Below are positions 9,302 through 21,215 of a DNA stretch of 51,363 bases, piece by piece. A program made the translations under genes and the position numbers. Positions within the stretch are counted from its first letter, which is position 1. The number at the start of each line of letters is the position of its first letter. The DNA is from Desulfobacteraceae bacterium (lineage in GTDB: Bacteria > Desulfobacterota > Desulfobacteria > Desulfobacterales > Desulfosarcinaceae): contig JABDIN010000115.1 in assembly GCA_013003715.1 (NCBI GenBank), forward strand, positions 1 to 51,363, written 5' to 3'. The notes under the pieces are model-generated. The model was given only the letters and a program-made list of their open reading frames with translations. It did not search any database and was not told the origin of the DNA.

Positions 9302-11824
9302 TTATTCAAAGGTGACGGTTACCAGCTGCCCTTTATAGGATGGGCCGGTGTAGTAGATGGCCAGCATATTCGCATTCATTTGTACCATCGATGGATTGTC
9401 ACAATATGTGGTATCGAATTCATAAGTATCGATGACCGTATCCCGAATCGCTCCGTTTGAGTCGATGGTAAAAGTTGTCAGAAATCCATCCTGATTTTCC
9501 CCCTGGTATGCGATGGCATAATAGTCTCCGGCGATGTTGTCGATGTCCGGGGAAACACCATTGATGCCATCGAACTCCAGCGTGTCGATGGTTGCGTTGG
9601 TGATGGTGCCGTCGGCTGCGATCTGGACGGTGGTTACGAATCCATCGCTGTCCTGCCCCTCATAGGCGATAGCATAAATATCGCCGCTGATATTGATGAG
9701 CTTTGGATCTTCGCAGTATGCGGCGTCAAACTCCAGTGTGTCCGCAACCGTGTTGGTGATCATCCCGTTCGATGCTATCCGGATTGTTTTTATGTATCCG
9801 TGATTGACCGGTCCCCTGTACGCGACCGCAAAATACTCGCCATCCACCTGTATTAAGGAGGGTTCGTACCCGGCGGATGTATCAAATTCCAGCGTATCGA
9901 TCACAGTATTGCTGATGACACCGGCTGCCGTAATGCTGAAGGTCCCGAGATACCCGTCGTTAGCAGTACCACGATAGGCTACCGCATAAACGTCACCACC
10001 AACATGGACAATGGCCGGGTCTCTGCCATTGCCCGAAAATACAAGTGAATCCGAATAACTGCCGGAGATCGCGCCATTGGCGGCGATGGTATAGGTGTAC
10101 ACATAACCATCGAAATTTGAAGTCCTGTCGAATGTTACGGCATAGGTATTGCCGGAGACATGGACGAGATCGATGGTATTCACTGCAAATCCGGTGATTA
10201 CCTGCGTATCGATGTTTGGGGCCGTCATTGTGCCGTCCGGTAGAATTTCCACTGTTTTCAACCAGACCCGGTCCCAGTCGTCCTTCAATGCAACGATATA
10301 AACATTTCCCGCACCGTGGATCATGACGGGGTTTTCGTTGTTTAAAAAGGAGCTGTAATCGTTGGTGTCAAATGTGCCAGTGATTTCGCCGGGTGTGCCA
10401 CCGCCACCACTGGTAATTGTAATGGTAAGCGATAAATCCGCCGTATTGGTACCGGTGCAGCTTGAATCTGCGGCTGTTAGAGTAAAGGTATATGTGTTGA
10501 CGGGTGTATCGCCGTTTTTTCTCAAGATGCAGGTATCGGCGCCGGTGGACTCGACAATGAAACCCGGCGGTGCTCCCGGCCCCAGGGACCAGGAAATGGT
10601 GCCGAGCCGCCCGCCGGTGCTCTGAAAGGTTTCGGTCTGGGTGCTGGCGCTCCAGGTAATGCTGGTGCCGGCACCGCTGGTTCGCGAAACCGCCAGATCC
10701 GATGTGACCGGAACGGCGAATGTGTCCGAATCCGTCAGGGGACCGCCGGAACCGGCCGGGGTATCATCCTCCACCCGGACAATGATATTGTAGGATCCCG
10801 GGCATTGGCTCAATGTACCGGACAATGCCGCTGAAAACGTGTTCAGGCTGAAGTCCGTGAAGCCCCCGTTGTTCAACAAGGTCCACTCATAAGGCGTGGT
10901 GCCGCCGGTGGCTGAAAAACTTGTGGCATAACTGCTGTTCACCACCCCGGACGGTATCGTCGTTGTGGTAATGTCCAATGCCGCGGGACCGCCCGAACAT
11001 GCCGGGTCACTTGTGCAATCCGCATCCGCACAGTCGGTATCGCCGTCCCCGTCATCGTCTGTTCCATTGGTGCATCCGTTAGTGTAGGTGTCTTCGCCGG
11101 CCGGTGGGGTGCCGCCACTGGAGCCGCCGGAGCATAACCGTCCCAGCAAATAGGTGAACGACACGGAACGCACCATGTCGTCGTAGGTGGCATCTATAAT
11201 TTTATCCGGGATTTCGAATTCCACGTCCGCCGTACCGGTGTTCCGGCCGTCGAAGAAATCACCGGCACCGTCCGCATCCCTGGAGCCGCCGCTCATGATG
11301 ATATATGCCTGATTGCTCGACCCGGCTGCGGCGGAGGTATGCAGGAATGCTGCGGTGGGGTTCGTGCTGAAATCCCTCAGGCACAAGGTGCAGGGGGCTG
11401 CAGCGCAAATACCGGTATTGGTGGTTTTGATGAGGTCTTCATACACCGCATACCGGATGGGATTTTGCCAGGGGTCGACGGCATTGGAAAGCCCCAGGGT
11501 CAGGTAGGGCAAATCACCCACATAGCCGGCGCAGGTATCATCGCCGGGCGGTGCCGCACCGGGTATGCGGTTTTCCTGTCCGTCCCCGTCGGTATCCGGG
11601 CAGGGACATTGCCCGTTTGCCACCAGATATCCCTCCATGGAGATGTCGATCTTTTCGAGGATTGCCCGGGCTTTCTTGATTTTTGAGGACTGGATGAGTG
11701 AGGGGAGCACCGTCGCTGCAATGGAGATGATAATGCCGACAATGACCAGGACAATCGTGATTTCAACGAGGGTGAAACCGTTATCTGCAATCGGTCGGGT
11801 TCTCCTGCGGGTACGGGGTGTCAT
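9302..11824 (-). CDS. Giant prepilin: type IV pilin N-terminus, Ig-like domains and seven-bladed beta-propeller
   Basis: 840 residues. A short basic leader ends in a prepilin peptidase site (G16/F17) with the Glu5-equivalent (E21) and a 20-residue hydrophobic helix (GFTLVEITIVLVIVGIIIS). Residues about 40-230 are a cysteine-containing pilin head. Next is an Asp-rich loop (DDDGDGDTDCADADC, 256-270) typical of calcium-binding MopE/thrombospondin-3-like repeats, two Ig/He_PIG-like domains (about 281-375 and 377-472), a Gly linker, and seven repeats of about 52 residues (479-840; recurrent YAVAYRG, DGY, VIDTLEFD) best read as a closed propeller. Prepilin peptidase and the facing Msh machine would process and export it; the outer domains look like a ligand-binding or tip module. 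Compared with ordinary 150-200 residue pilins it is very large. Ligand unknown. Confidence 0.85.
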   Translation of the reverse strand: MTPRTRRRTRPIADNGFTLVEITIVLVIVGIIISIAATVLPSLIQSSKIKKARAILEKIDISMEGYLVANGQCPCPDTDGDGQENRIPGAAPPGDDTCAGYVGDLPYLTLGLSNAVDPWQNPIRYAVYEDLIKTTNTGICAAAPCTLCLRDFSTNPTAAFLHTSAAAGSSNQAYIIMSGGSRDADGAGDFFDGRNTGTADVEFEIPDKIIDATYDDMVRSVSFTYLLGRLCSGGSSGGTPPAGEDTYTNGCTNGTDDDGDGDTDCADADCTSDPACSGGPAALDITTTTIPSGVVNSSYATSFSATGGTTPYEWTLLNNGGFTDFSLNTFSAALSGTLSQCPGSYNIIVRVEDDTPAGSGGPLTDSDTFAVPVTSDLAVSRTSGAGTSITWSASTQTETFQSTGGRLGTISWSLGPGAPPGFIVESTGADTCILRKNGDTPVNTYTFTLTAADSSCTGTNTADLSLTITITSGGGGTPGEITGTFDTNDYSSFLNNENPVMIHGAGNVYIVALKDDWDRVWLKTVEILPDGTMTAPNIDTQVITGFAVNTIDLVHVSGNTYAVTFDRTSNFDGYVYTYTIAANGAISGSYSDSLVFSGNGRDPAIVHVGGDVYAVAYRGTANDGYLGTFSITAAGVISNTVIDTLEFDTSAGYEPSLIQVDGEYFAVAYRGPVNHGYIKTIRIASNGMITNTVADTLEFDAAYCEDPKLINISGDIYAIAYEGQDSDGFVTTVQIAADGTITNATIDTLEFDGINGVSPDIDNIAGDYYAIAYQGENQDGFLTTFTIDSNGAIRDTVIDTYEFDTTYCDNPSMVQMNANMLAIYYTGPSYKGQLVTVTFE
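9305..10390 (-). repeat. Seven tandem ~52-residue propeller repeats within the giant prepilin
   Basis: Protein repeats at about residues 479-544, 545-596, 597-648, 649-700, 701-752, 753-804 and 805-840. Each later copy carries a hydrophobic/acidic strand, Y-A-[VI]-A-Y-x-G, a DG[YF] turn, an alternating strand, xxGxI and DTLEFD. The last copy stops before the final strand, while the first copy begins with an extra strand of that type (GEITGTFDTND). This is the arrangement expected if the ring is closed by pairing first and last strands. The fold is inferred from pattern only. Confidence 0.7.
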
Positions 11825-12234
11825 GGCTTTTTTTCCAGTTTCTGTTTTAATTTTTTTTCAATTTCGGCAAAGAGGTCTTTCTGTTTTTTCTCCTGGTCCG
11901 CTTTGAAGGACGCCACTTTTTGGGTCAATTGACTGCGTTCCTCATGGAATTTTTCAATCTCCCTGGACAGCTTGTCGGTTTCCGGCGTCTGTGGTATTGC
12001 CTCCAATTTCAGATGATCCCTGATCACCATCCGGTTTCCATAGGCGCCTTCAACGATGTCAATGACCTCCAGTTCCGTCAGTTTACGGCAGATCAGGCCA
12101 CCCTTTTCACCTGAAAAATGCAAAAGGCGGCAGATATCTTCCATCGCCGGTGGTGCGGTGTTATTATGCTCGAGAACGCGTATGGCGGCCACAAATAAAT
12201 GACAATCCTGATATAAGTTTTTCGTCGGTTTCAT
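11821..12234 (-). CDS. Small winged-helix/coiled-coil protein coupled to the giant prepilin
   Basis: 137 residues from the ATG at 12234 (MKPTKNLYQDCHLFV), with AGAAG about 4 bases upstream; the frame stays open to 12303 but the extra residues look like leader noise. Residues about 10-80 read as a winged helix (HLFVAAIRVLEHN, then PPAMEDICRLLHFSGEKG, then LTELEVIDIVEGAYGNRMVIRDH), and about 95-137 as a Lys/Glu-rich coiled coil ending in FAEIEKKLKQKLEKK. I know similar short proteins of unknown function from deltaproteobacteria. It has no signal peptide, so it is cytoplasmic. Its stop overlaps the prepilin start (ATGA), so the two are made together. It could be a regulator or an adaptor; neither is shown. 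Confidence 0.65.
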   Translation of the reverse strand: MKPTKNLYQDCHLFVAAIRVLEHNNTAPPAMEDICRLLHFSGEKGGLICRKLTELEVIDIVEGAYGNRMVIRDHLKLEAIPQTPETDKLSREIEKFHEERSQLTQKVASFKADQEKKQKDLFAEIEKKLKQKLEKKP

Positions 12235-13930
<1,696 letters not shown>

Positions 13931-14020
13931 CCGATTAACGGATCGATCCCATCTCTGCGATTCTTCCTATACAGGAGCGTTATGGAGAACCGAATATCTA
14001 TAAGGTGTGAGTAATACGAT

Positions 14021-14899
14021 TTGATCAACATCAGACCTAAAATAACGTGTTTTGTTTTGGCCTGTCTTGCCGTTATTGTTGCCGCTGGTGTGTGCATCCC
14101 GGTTTCGGGCTACGTGCTCCAGGGGGCCCACCTTTTACATCTGATGACACAGAAGCTGAAGGCGTCCAAGACACTTCATGTTTCCCAGTATTTGATTCAG
14201 CATGACACCGAGCCGCCCCTGGCCTTTGCCAAGCTGTCCGAGCAACTCTACTTTGAATTTCCCGATCGTTTTCGTGCGGACAGCTTCATTGATACAGATG
14301 CCCTGAAAAGGACCTTAATGGTGTCCGGGTCACGCATGTTGACGGTGTTGGATGGCTATGCATCGGACGGCCCCGGGCAATCTCTGGATTTGTATAAGGA
14401 TATCCTGTTGTTCAGATCCCGGGTATTGTTGCATAAGCAATTGTTGCAAAAGGGAATTGATGTCTCCATTAGCAGTATGGGACGGTATAACGATCAACCG
14501 GTGTTTGTTATCGGTGCCGTATACCCCGACGAATCCGTTTCGCAGCTCTTGCTGCAAAAGGACTCTTTTCTGCCGGTTCGGCTCATGGTGGTGGAAACAC
14601 CATCTGAATTTTCCGTCACCGCCAACCATCTGGACATCCGGTACGAAGAGTGGATGGAATTTGATAAAATCTGGTATCCCCTGCGGGTTGAAATTTACCG
14701 CAATGGGCAATTGATCCGGGAGATAATGGTTCGAAATGTTTCCGTGGATGCCTTCATTTCACCTGATGTGCTGGATATTGAAACGGTCCGGCAGCAGTTT
14801 ACGGCCACGAAACACCGGCTGGATATCATGGATGAATCCGACGAAGGGGTCACGGATGTACAGAAGTCCATAGATGATTTTACGAAGAAATTTGAGTGA
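14021..14899 (+). CDS. Exported LolA/LolB-like outer-membrane lipoprotein-sorting-type protein
   Basis: 292 residues. The best start is a TTG at 14021, because the hydrophobic signal segment (CFVLACLAVIVAAGVCIPVSG) lies before the first ATG. The rest is beta-rich with an amphipathic pattern (LSEQLYFEFPDRFRAD, MVSGSRMLTVLDGY, LDIRYEEWMEFDKIWYPLRV) resembling the half-barrel of LolA/LolB and of outer-membrane lipoprotein-sorting proteins, which bind acyl chains. The cysteine in the signal region is not in a good lipobox. It lies between eno and pyrG with short gaps. The exact family is uncertain; the exported location is well supported. Confidence 0.6.
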   Translation: MINIRPKITCFVLACLAVIVAAGVCIPVSGYVLQGAHLLHLMTQKLKASKTLHVSQYLIQHDTEPPLAFAKLSEQLYFEFPDRFRADSFIDTDALKRTLMVSGSRMLTVLDGYASDGPGQSLDLYKDILLFRSRVLLHKQLLQKGIDVSISSMGRYNDQPVFVIGAVYPDESVSQLLLQKDSFLPVRLMVVETPSEFSVTANHLDIRYEEWMEFDKIWYPLRVEIYRNGQLIREIMVRNVSVDAFISPDVLDIETVRQQFTATKHRLDIMDESDEGVTDVQKSIDDFTKKFE

Positions 14900-14918
14900 T
14901 ATTCAATGAAACAATTGA

Positions 14919-16583
<1,665 letters not shown>

Positions 16584-16639
16584 TGCGTTCATCCCTACAG
16601 CAGACATGCGACGATTATCCTCGTACGAGGGTATTCTCG

Positions 16640-16675
16640 ACACCGTGGTGAAATGAAGTGAGCCATTTCCGGTGT
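16640..16675. other. Long hairpin followed by a G9 tract between convergent pyrG and aldolase genes
   Basis: ACACCG-(4 nt)-GAAATG-(8 nt loop)-CATTTC-CGGTGT forms a 12-bp stem with one 4-base bulge. It is followed by nine G (16676-16684). There is no T-run on either strand, so it is not a standard intrinsic terminator. It may block exonucleases or act with Rho. Confidence 0.4.
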
Positions 16676-16689
16676 GGGGGGGGGACGCG

Positions 16690-17322
16690 TCAGGAACCAT
16701 ACGATTTGAATTTTTCCAGCACGCGTTTCATCTCGGTATCCGGTAAGATTTTGGGGGTACCGATACATCTTGCCTGATAGTAAATCCGTGACACTAGTTC
16801 GATCTCTTCAGCCACCGCAAAGGCGTGGGGCAGGTCTTTCCCCACCGCCACCAGGCCGTGATTTTCCAGGAGAACCGCATTGACGTCTCCGATGGCTCGG
16901 CAGATGTTGTCCGCCAATTCGGCGGTGCCGAAGGTTGCATACGGGGCAACCGGTACCTTGTAACCGCAAAAACCAACCAGGTAATGAACGGCCGGGATCT
17001 CTTCCCCAAGGCACGCAAACGTGGTGGCATACACGGAGTGGGTATGCACCACCGCACGGATATCCGGCCGGGCCTTGTAAAGTGCCAGGTGAAATGCGGT
17101 TTCACTGCTGGGTTTTCCGGTGCCGCAGCGGTGCAGGCCATCAAAGCCGATCACCGCGATCTGTTGTGGTGTGATTTTCGCATAGGGGACACCGCTCGGG
17201 GTGATCGATATAAAGCCCTCTTCGCGGTTCACGACACTCAAGTTGCCACCCGTGCCGGTGGTCAGGCCTGCCGTAATCATCTGTCTGCCGAAATGAATTA
17301 TTTGTTCTTCGTCGGTTCTCAT
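16690..17322 (-). CDS. Class II aldolase (L-fuculose-1-phosphate aldolase/AraD family)
   Basis: 210 residues. The zinc site of the FucA family is complete: Glu74 (PSSE), His93 and His95 (VHTHS) and His155 (ENHG), almost the same numbering as E. coli FucA (73, 92, 94, 155). The N-terminal GLTTGTGGNLSV and SITPSGVPY bind phosphate in the family. The reaction is reversible aldol cleavage of a sugar phosphate to dihydroxyacetone phosphate (or a related C2/C3 unit) plus aldehyde; the real substrate may instead be ribulose-1-P or 5-deoxy-sugar phosphates. A GGAAG Shine-Dalgarno lies about 8 bases before the ATG. It is last in the minus-strand cluster, 101 bases after the GlmS-like gene. Confidence 0.88.
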   Translation of the reverse strand: MRTDEEQIIHFGRQMITAGLTTGTGGNLSVVNREEGFISITPSGVPYAKITPQQIAVIGFDGLHRCGTGKPSSETAFHLALYKARPDIRAVVHTHSVYATTFACLGEEIPAVHYLVGFCGYKVPVAPYATFGTAELADNICRAIGDVNAVLLENHGLVAVGKDLPHAFAVAEEIELVSRIYYQARCIGTPKILPDTEMKRVLEKFKSYGS

Positions 17323-17423
17323 ACACCGTCTTCCGATCTTTTTCGTCTGCGCCGATGCCGGAATATGAATGGGGGACCCATCTCACTATATCTCAGGATG
17401 TTCCGGCCGCTTATCGATGGTGC

Positions 17424-20400
17424 CTATCCCGCGGCTTTCAACGTGGAGAGATTGTTTATGATGATATCCGCCAGTTTTTCGGCTGATCTGCCGAATAATT
17501 CGTCCGTTGCCACTAATGTGATGTGTTCATCCTCCCAGGGGATATTATGTTCCTGGATGATGTTCTTGATATGATCGTATTTGCCGCCCAGCGCTTTAAT
17601 TTTTGTTGCCAGCGGCAGGTCTTCTTTAAATCCTATATTGAGCAGCAACAAGTACTCAATCCGGCTGGGCGCCGTGGGATCGTTGGAGGTCAGGGGAATC
17701 ACCAGTATGCTGCGGCCATCTTTTCGGCCTTTTCCGATATATACGTTGCCCTGTTTGACAATTATCCGTTTGGTACCCTTGAGTTCGGTATCCGTTTCCA
17801 CCCGGGAAGGGATCGCCTGTAAGATACCTTCTTTTCGGAGGATGGATATGACCGTTGATTCGGTCGGTTCGCCCAACAGATTCAGACCCTCTATCTTGTA
17901 CAAAATGGACCCCTTGATTCCTGATACGATGGCCTGAAGATTTCTCAGTACGATGATGTTCCGGTTTATCAGCTGGGAAACGCTCAGGTTAAACGCCTCG
18001 AGGGTTTCAAAGAGTATGCCTTCAAGTTTTTCACTGATCCTGCTGGTGCCCACCGTCACTGTTTTGGCCTGGTGTTTGATGGCATCCACCGGGCGCGACA
18101 TTTGATTGATGGCATTGCCAAGATAACCGAAAAGGGCGTCGATCATGTTTCTTGCGGTCCCTTTAACCTCGAAATCGAGTTCAAAATCCGACACGGGCAA
18201 CCGGCCGGCCAGGTATTTCAACAGCAGGGTGAGGTCGGAATCCTGCGCCATTTCCACCGGCAATTCTTTGTCCGACTTTCGCCGCCGGAATTCCGTATAG
18301 AATTGGGCGATTTTTTCTCTGAATGATTTTTCGAGGACCACTTCATAGAGATCTATCCCCCGTGTATCAAAATCCCGAATCGTATGTCTCAGATCTTCCC
18401 TGAAGTCGTGCAGGAAGGTGGACCCGGCGTTTATCGCCAGTGCGGCATAGTAACCCCAAATATGGCCCACAAGCGTATTGAGAATAGGGGCAAGATGCGC
18501 GCTGACCGCCGGTACATGAAAAACATCCTCGGCGTAGGGCGCGAACCGGGTTTCCCCCTCGTTCGCGATCACAATGGGGGTGGCCTTGTGGGCCTTGAAG
18601 ATGGCGGTGTCTTTGATAATGTCTCCGACAACGGTTTCATTGGTGCCGGCCGCAGCGACGATAATCAATGGTTCCGAGGATAAATCGATGTGTTTCTTAT
18701 CTTCCACGTAATCCGATGATATGGTTTTATAACAGAGTTCGCTGAGCTTAATCCTGATCTCGTCCGCGGATGTTTTATTGGGTCCGCTGCCCACCACCGC
18801 CCAATAGGTCTTTGTGGTGGCGGTTTTATTCGCATTTTCCCGGATTTCTTTTTTCAGGTTGAGGACACTTCGCATATGTGCCGGTATATTCAGCAATTGC
18901 TGGATTTCAGCGGATATGAATTCACCGTTTCTTTTGCCGAGAACCTCGGTGATCTGCAGGCTCAACAGTGCACCGGCAATGATTTGGGCGTAAAAGGCTT
19001 TTGTGGACGCCACGGACATTTCAATGTCGCGCCCGCTGCTGGTATAAAATACACCGTCAACTTTAAAGGTGATATCGGAATCCCGGCGATTCACGATGGC
19101 CAGGGTATGGGCACCCCGCTCCCTCACCATATCGACGGTGCGGTTCGTATCCGTGGTGGTTCCGGACTGGCTGATGGCCACCACGAGGGTGTCGTCCATG
19201 CTGTGGGAATCCCCGTCGCGGCCAAGTCCGAATCCGCTAAGTTCGGAAGCCTTCAAGGCCTTGACCTGCAGGGACGGTTCATTCAGGTAATGGTGTAAAA
19301 TATCCGAGCAGGCAGCCGCCGCGATCCCGGCAGTGCCCTGCCCGATAAATAACACACGTTTGATCCGGTTCTCCGAAAGCGCCTGCTTCAGTGATGCCGG
19401 AAATGTGCCTTCATTCAAGGCGATGGCGTAGGCGGAGGACTTTCCATTGAGTTGCTTCCATCGATTCAAAAGGGTTTTTTCCACGGATTCGGGTGCTTCC
19501 GAAATCTCCTTCATGAAATAGTGCGGGAAATCCTGTCGATCGATGTCCCGTGAGGTGATGTCCGTGTGTTTGACCATATCCGGTCCCACCTTGATGGTGG
19601 TGCCGTCATACTGCATGGCCGTTAGACCCTCTATACCGCCGGCGGAACGCTGGTCGAGGATAAATACCTGCCCCTGGGTTTTGCCCTTACTGCCGTCGAC
19701 AATCTTTTCTCCCTCCATTTTTATATATGCCGAAGTCTCCTCGATAAAACCGTAGACCTCGGATGCCGGCATATAAAAACCGTCCGCCATGCCGATGAAA
19801 ACAGACTGGCCGCTGCCCCGCTGGCCGAGGAAAAATTTTCCCGGGGCAAGGTCCGTGTGGACGGCGATGGCATGGCTGCCTTCAAAATCATTCATGGCCA
19901 GCCGGAATGCCGCTTCCACCGGATGACCCTCTCCGATATATTTTTCAATCTGAAGCGGAATGATTTTCGTGTCGGTGGTGATGTCCGACGAGATCTGTTC
20001 ACCCGAATCCTCAAATTGGGATTTCAGTTCCAGATAATTATCGATATCCCCATTCAGACAGGCGTGGATAATGCCTTTTTTTTCCGTACCGCGGGAGACG
20101 GACGAATTGTCCACCGGATGACAATTCGGTTCGGAAATTTCACCCACGGATGCCCACCGTGTATGGGACGAGACGGTATGATAAAGATGGGGAAGTTGGG
20201 CCAGGTGAAACATCATCGGATCTTCGGAGATCTGTTTTCGCAGATAACGGATGTTGTCACCGAGTTTTCCGATTTCCGCCGCGACTTTGTAGGTGACGGC
20301 AATGGCAACCCGGTCCTTATCGGGGTCTTTATGCACACTGATGCCCGTGTTTGCCAATACCGGCTGAGACACGCGTTTTTGAAACTGTTCCCGGAATTGA

Positions 20401-21173
20401 TCTTGAGTGGCGAGGGTTTGAAATTTTTCGAAGGTGTCCGTCGATACGATGAACAACAGGGAAATACCGGCGGAATCCCGGCCTCTCACCTCCAGCCGGT
20501 TAATGCTGTTGAGTACGGCGTTCACTTTTTTATACAGGAAAACGGCCTCGGGACATGGAACCGTTTTCTGTCCGGAGAGCAACCTATCGACCTTGCCGAC
20601 ATTTTCGAGGACTTCCCGTGCTATGCACCAGGAAATATCTTTGAGTGCTTCAATACGCCTTGCGGCGATATCAACGGTTTTTTTTCCGAGTTTTCCCATG
20701 TGAGACTTCAGGCGGTAGGATTCATTCGTCACGACCGAATCGATCCGTGACGATGTATCCGATAGATTCCCTTTGATTCCCGGATCTCGCAATATCGTGA
20801 GAAACGCAGTGTCTTTCTTAAGGTCGCGTGCGGACGCGAAGGCCGATTCAATAGCCGTCGGTCCACCCAGAAAATTACGATCGAACCCGGGGGATGAACC
20901 GTCTACGGCCTCGAATCCCGATGATGAGATGCGGTCAATAAAAGCGTTGAATTTGCCTATATCCACCACCTGGCGTTGCTGCGGCACACCTTTCACGGCG
21001 ATTATGCCGGCCAATCCGCAGCAGAGCAGATTCGGGGTTACCGGGAACAGAATCACCGACTTCACCGGAACGCTTTCCGGATGCCTACCGATATATATAT
21101 GCACTCCGCCCATAGATGAAAGGCGCCGATCGATTGAATTACATATTCGACTTATCCTGGTTATCAACTTCAT
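17424..21173 (-). CDS. Very large GlmS-like protein: split class II glutaminase, two SIS domains, long C-terminal extension
   Basis: 1249 residues, about twice GlmS (about 610). GlmS-like signatures: CCGLAGIIAV (51-60, like the N-terminal CGIVG), HTRWASVGE (337-345), LNGDIDNYLEL (373-383) and SDITTDTK (396-403), so the glutaminase fold is interrupted by about 265 extra residues (about 66-330). SIS domain 1 (about 605-740) has ISQSGTTTDTNR, the sugar-phosphate loop; SIS domain 2 is about 785-920. The usual GlmS end (PRNLAKSVTVE) is absent, replaced by about 330 residues of unknown fold. GAAGGAG about 9 bases before the ATG supports this start, leaving the predicted nucleophile internal (Cys52). 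It may make or isomerise an amino-sugar phosphate for envelope glycans next to kdsB/waaA; unproven. Confidence 0.8.
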   Translation of the reverse strand: MKLITRISRICNSIDRRLSSMGGVHIYIGRHPESVPVKSVILFPVTPNLLCCGLAGIIAVKGVPQQRQVVDIGKFNAFIDRISSSGFEAVDGSSPGFDRNFLGGPTAIESAFASARDLKKDTAFLTILRDPGIKGNLSDTSSRIDSVVTNESYRLKSHMGKLGKKTVDIAARRIEALKDISWCIAREVLENVGKVDRLLSGQKTVPCPEAVFLYKKVNAVLNSINRLEVRGRDSAGISLLFIVSTDTFEKFQTLATQDQFREQFQKRVSQPVLANTGISVHKDPDKDRVAIAVTYKVAAEIGKLGDNIRYLRKQISEDPMMFHLAQLPHLYHTVSSHTRWASVGEISEPNCHPVDNSSVSRGTEKKGIIHACLNGDIDNYLELKSQFEDSGEQISSDITTDTKIIPLQIEKYIGEGHPVEAAFRLAMNDFEGSHAIAVHTDLAPGKFFLGQRGSGQSVFIGMADGFYMPASEVYGFIEETSAYIKMEGEKIVDGSKGKTQGQVFILDQRSAGGIEGLTAMQYDGTTIKVGPDMVKHTDITSRDIDRQDFPHYFMKEISEAPESVEKTLLNRWKQLNGKSSAYAIALNEGTFPASLKQALSENRIKRVLFIGQGTAGIAAAACSDILHHYLNEPSLQVKALKASELSGFGLGRDGDSHSMDDTLVVAISQSGTTTDTNRTVDMVRERGAHTLAIVNRRDSDITFKVDGVFYTSSGRDIEMSVASTKAFYAQIIAGALLSLQITEVLGKRNGEFISAEIQQLLNIPAHMRSVLNLKKEIRENANKTATTKTYWAVVGSGPNKTSADEIRIKLSELCYKTISSDYVEDKKHIDLSSEPLIIVAAAGTNETVVGDIIKDTAIFKAHKATPIVIANEGETRFAPYAEDVFHVPAVSAHLAPILNTLVGHIWGYYAALAINAGSTFLHDFREDLRHTIRDFDTRGIDLYEVVLEKSFREKIAQFYTEFRRRKSDKELPVEMAQDSDLTLLLKYLAGRLPVSDFELDFEVKGTARNMIDALFGYLGNAINQMSRPVDAIKHQAKTVTVGTSRISEKLEGILFETLEAFNLSVSQLINRNIIVLRNLQAIVSGIKGSILYKIEGLNLLGEPTESTVISILRKEGILQAIPSRVETDTELKGTKRIIVKQGNVYIGKGRKDGRSILVIPLTSNDPTAPSRIEYLLLLNIGFKEDLPLATKIKALGGKYDHIKNIIQEHNIPWEDEHITLVATDELFGRSAEKLADIIINNLSTLKAAG

Positions 21174-21215
21174 CCAATGCCTCTCCTTCGATGATGCATC
21201 TGTTCAGCATCCTGT

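Noticed and set aside
16825-17574. 249-codon plus-strand frame across the aldolase and the end of the GlmS-like gene
   Set aside because: Antisense shadow of two well-supported genes; no motif.
19857-20750. 297-codon plus-strand frame inside the GlmS-like gene
   Set aside because: Shadow frame; the minus-strand protein carries SIS and glutaminase motifs.
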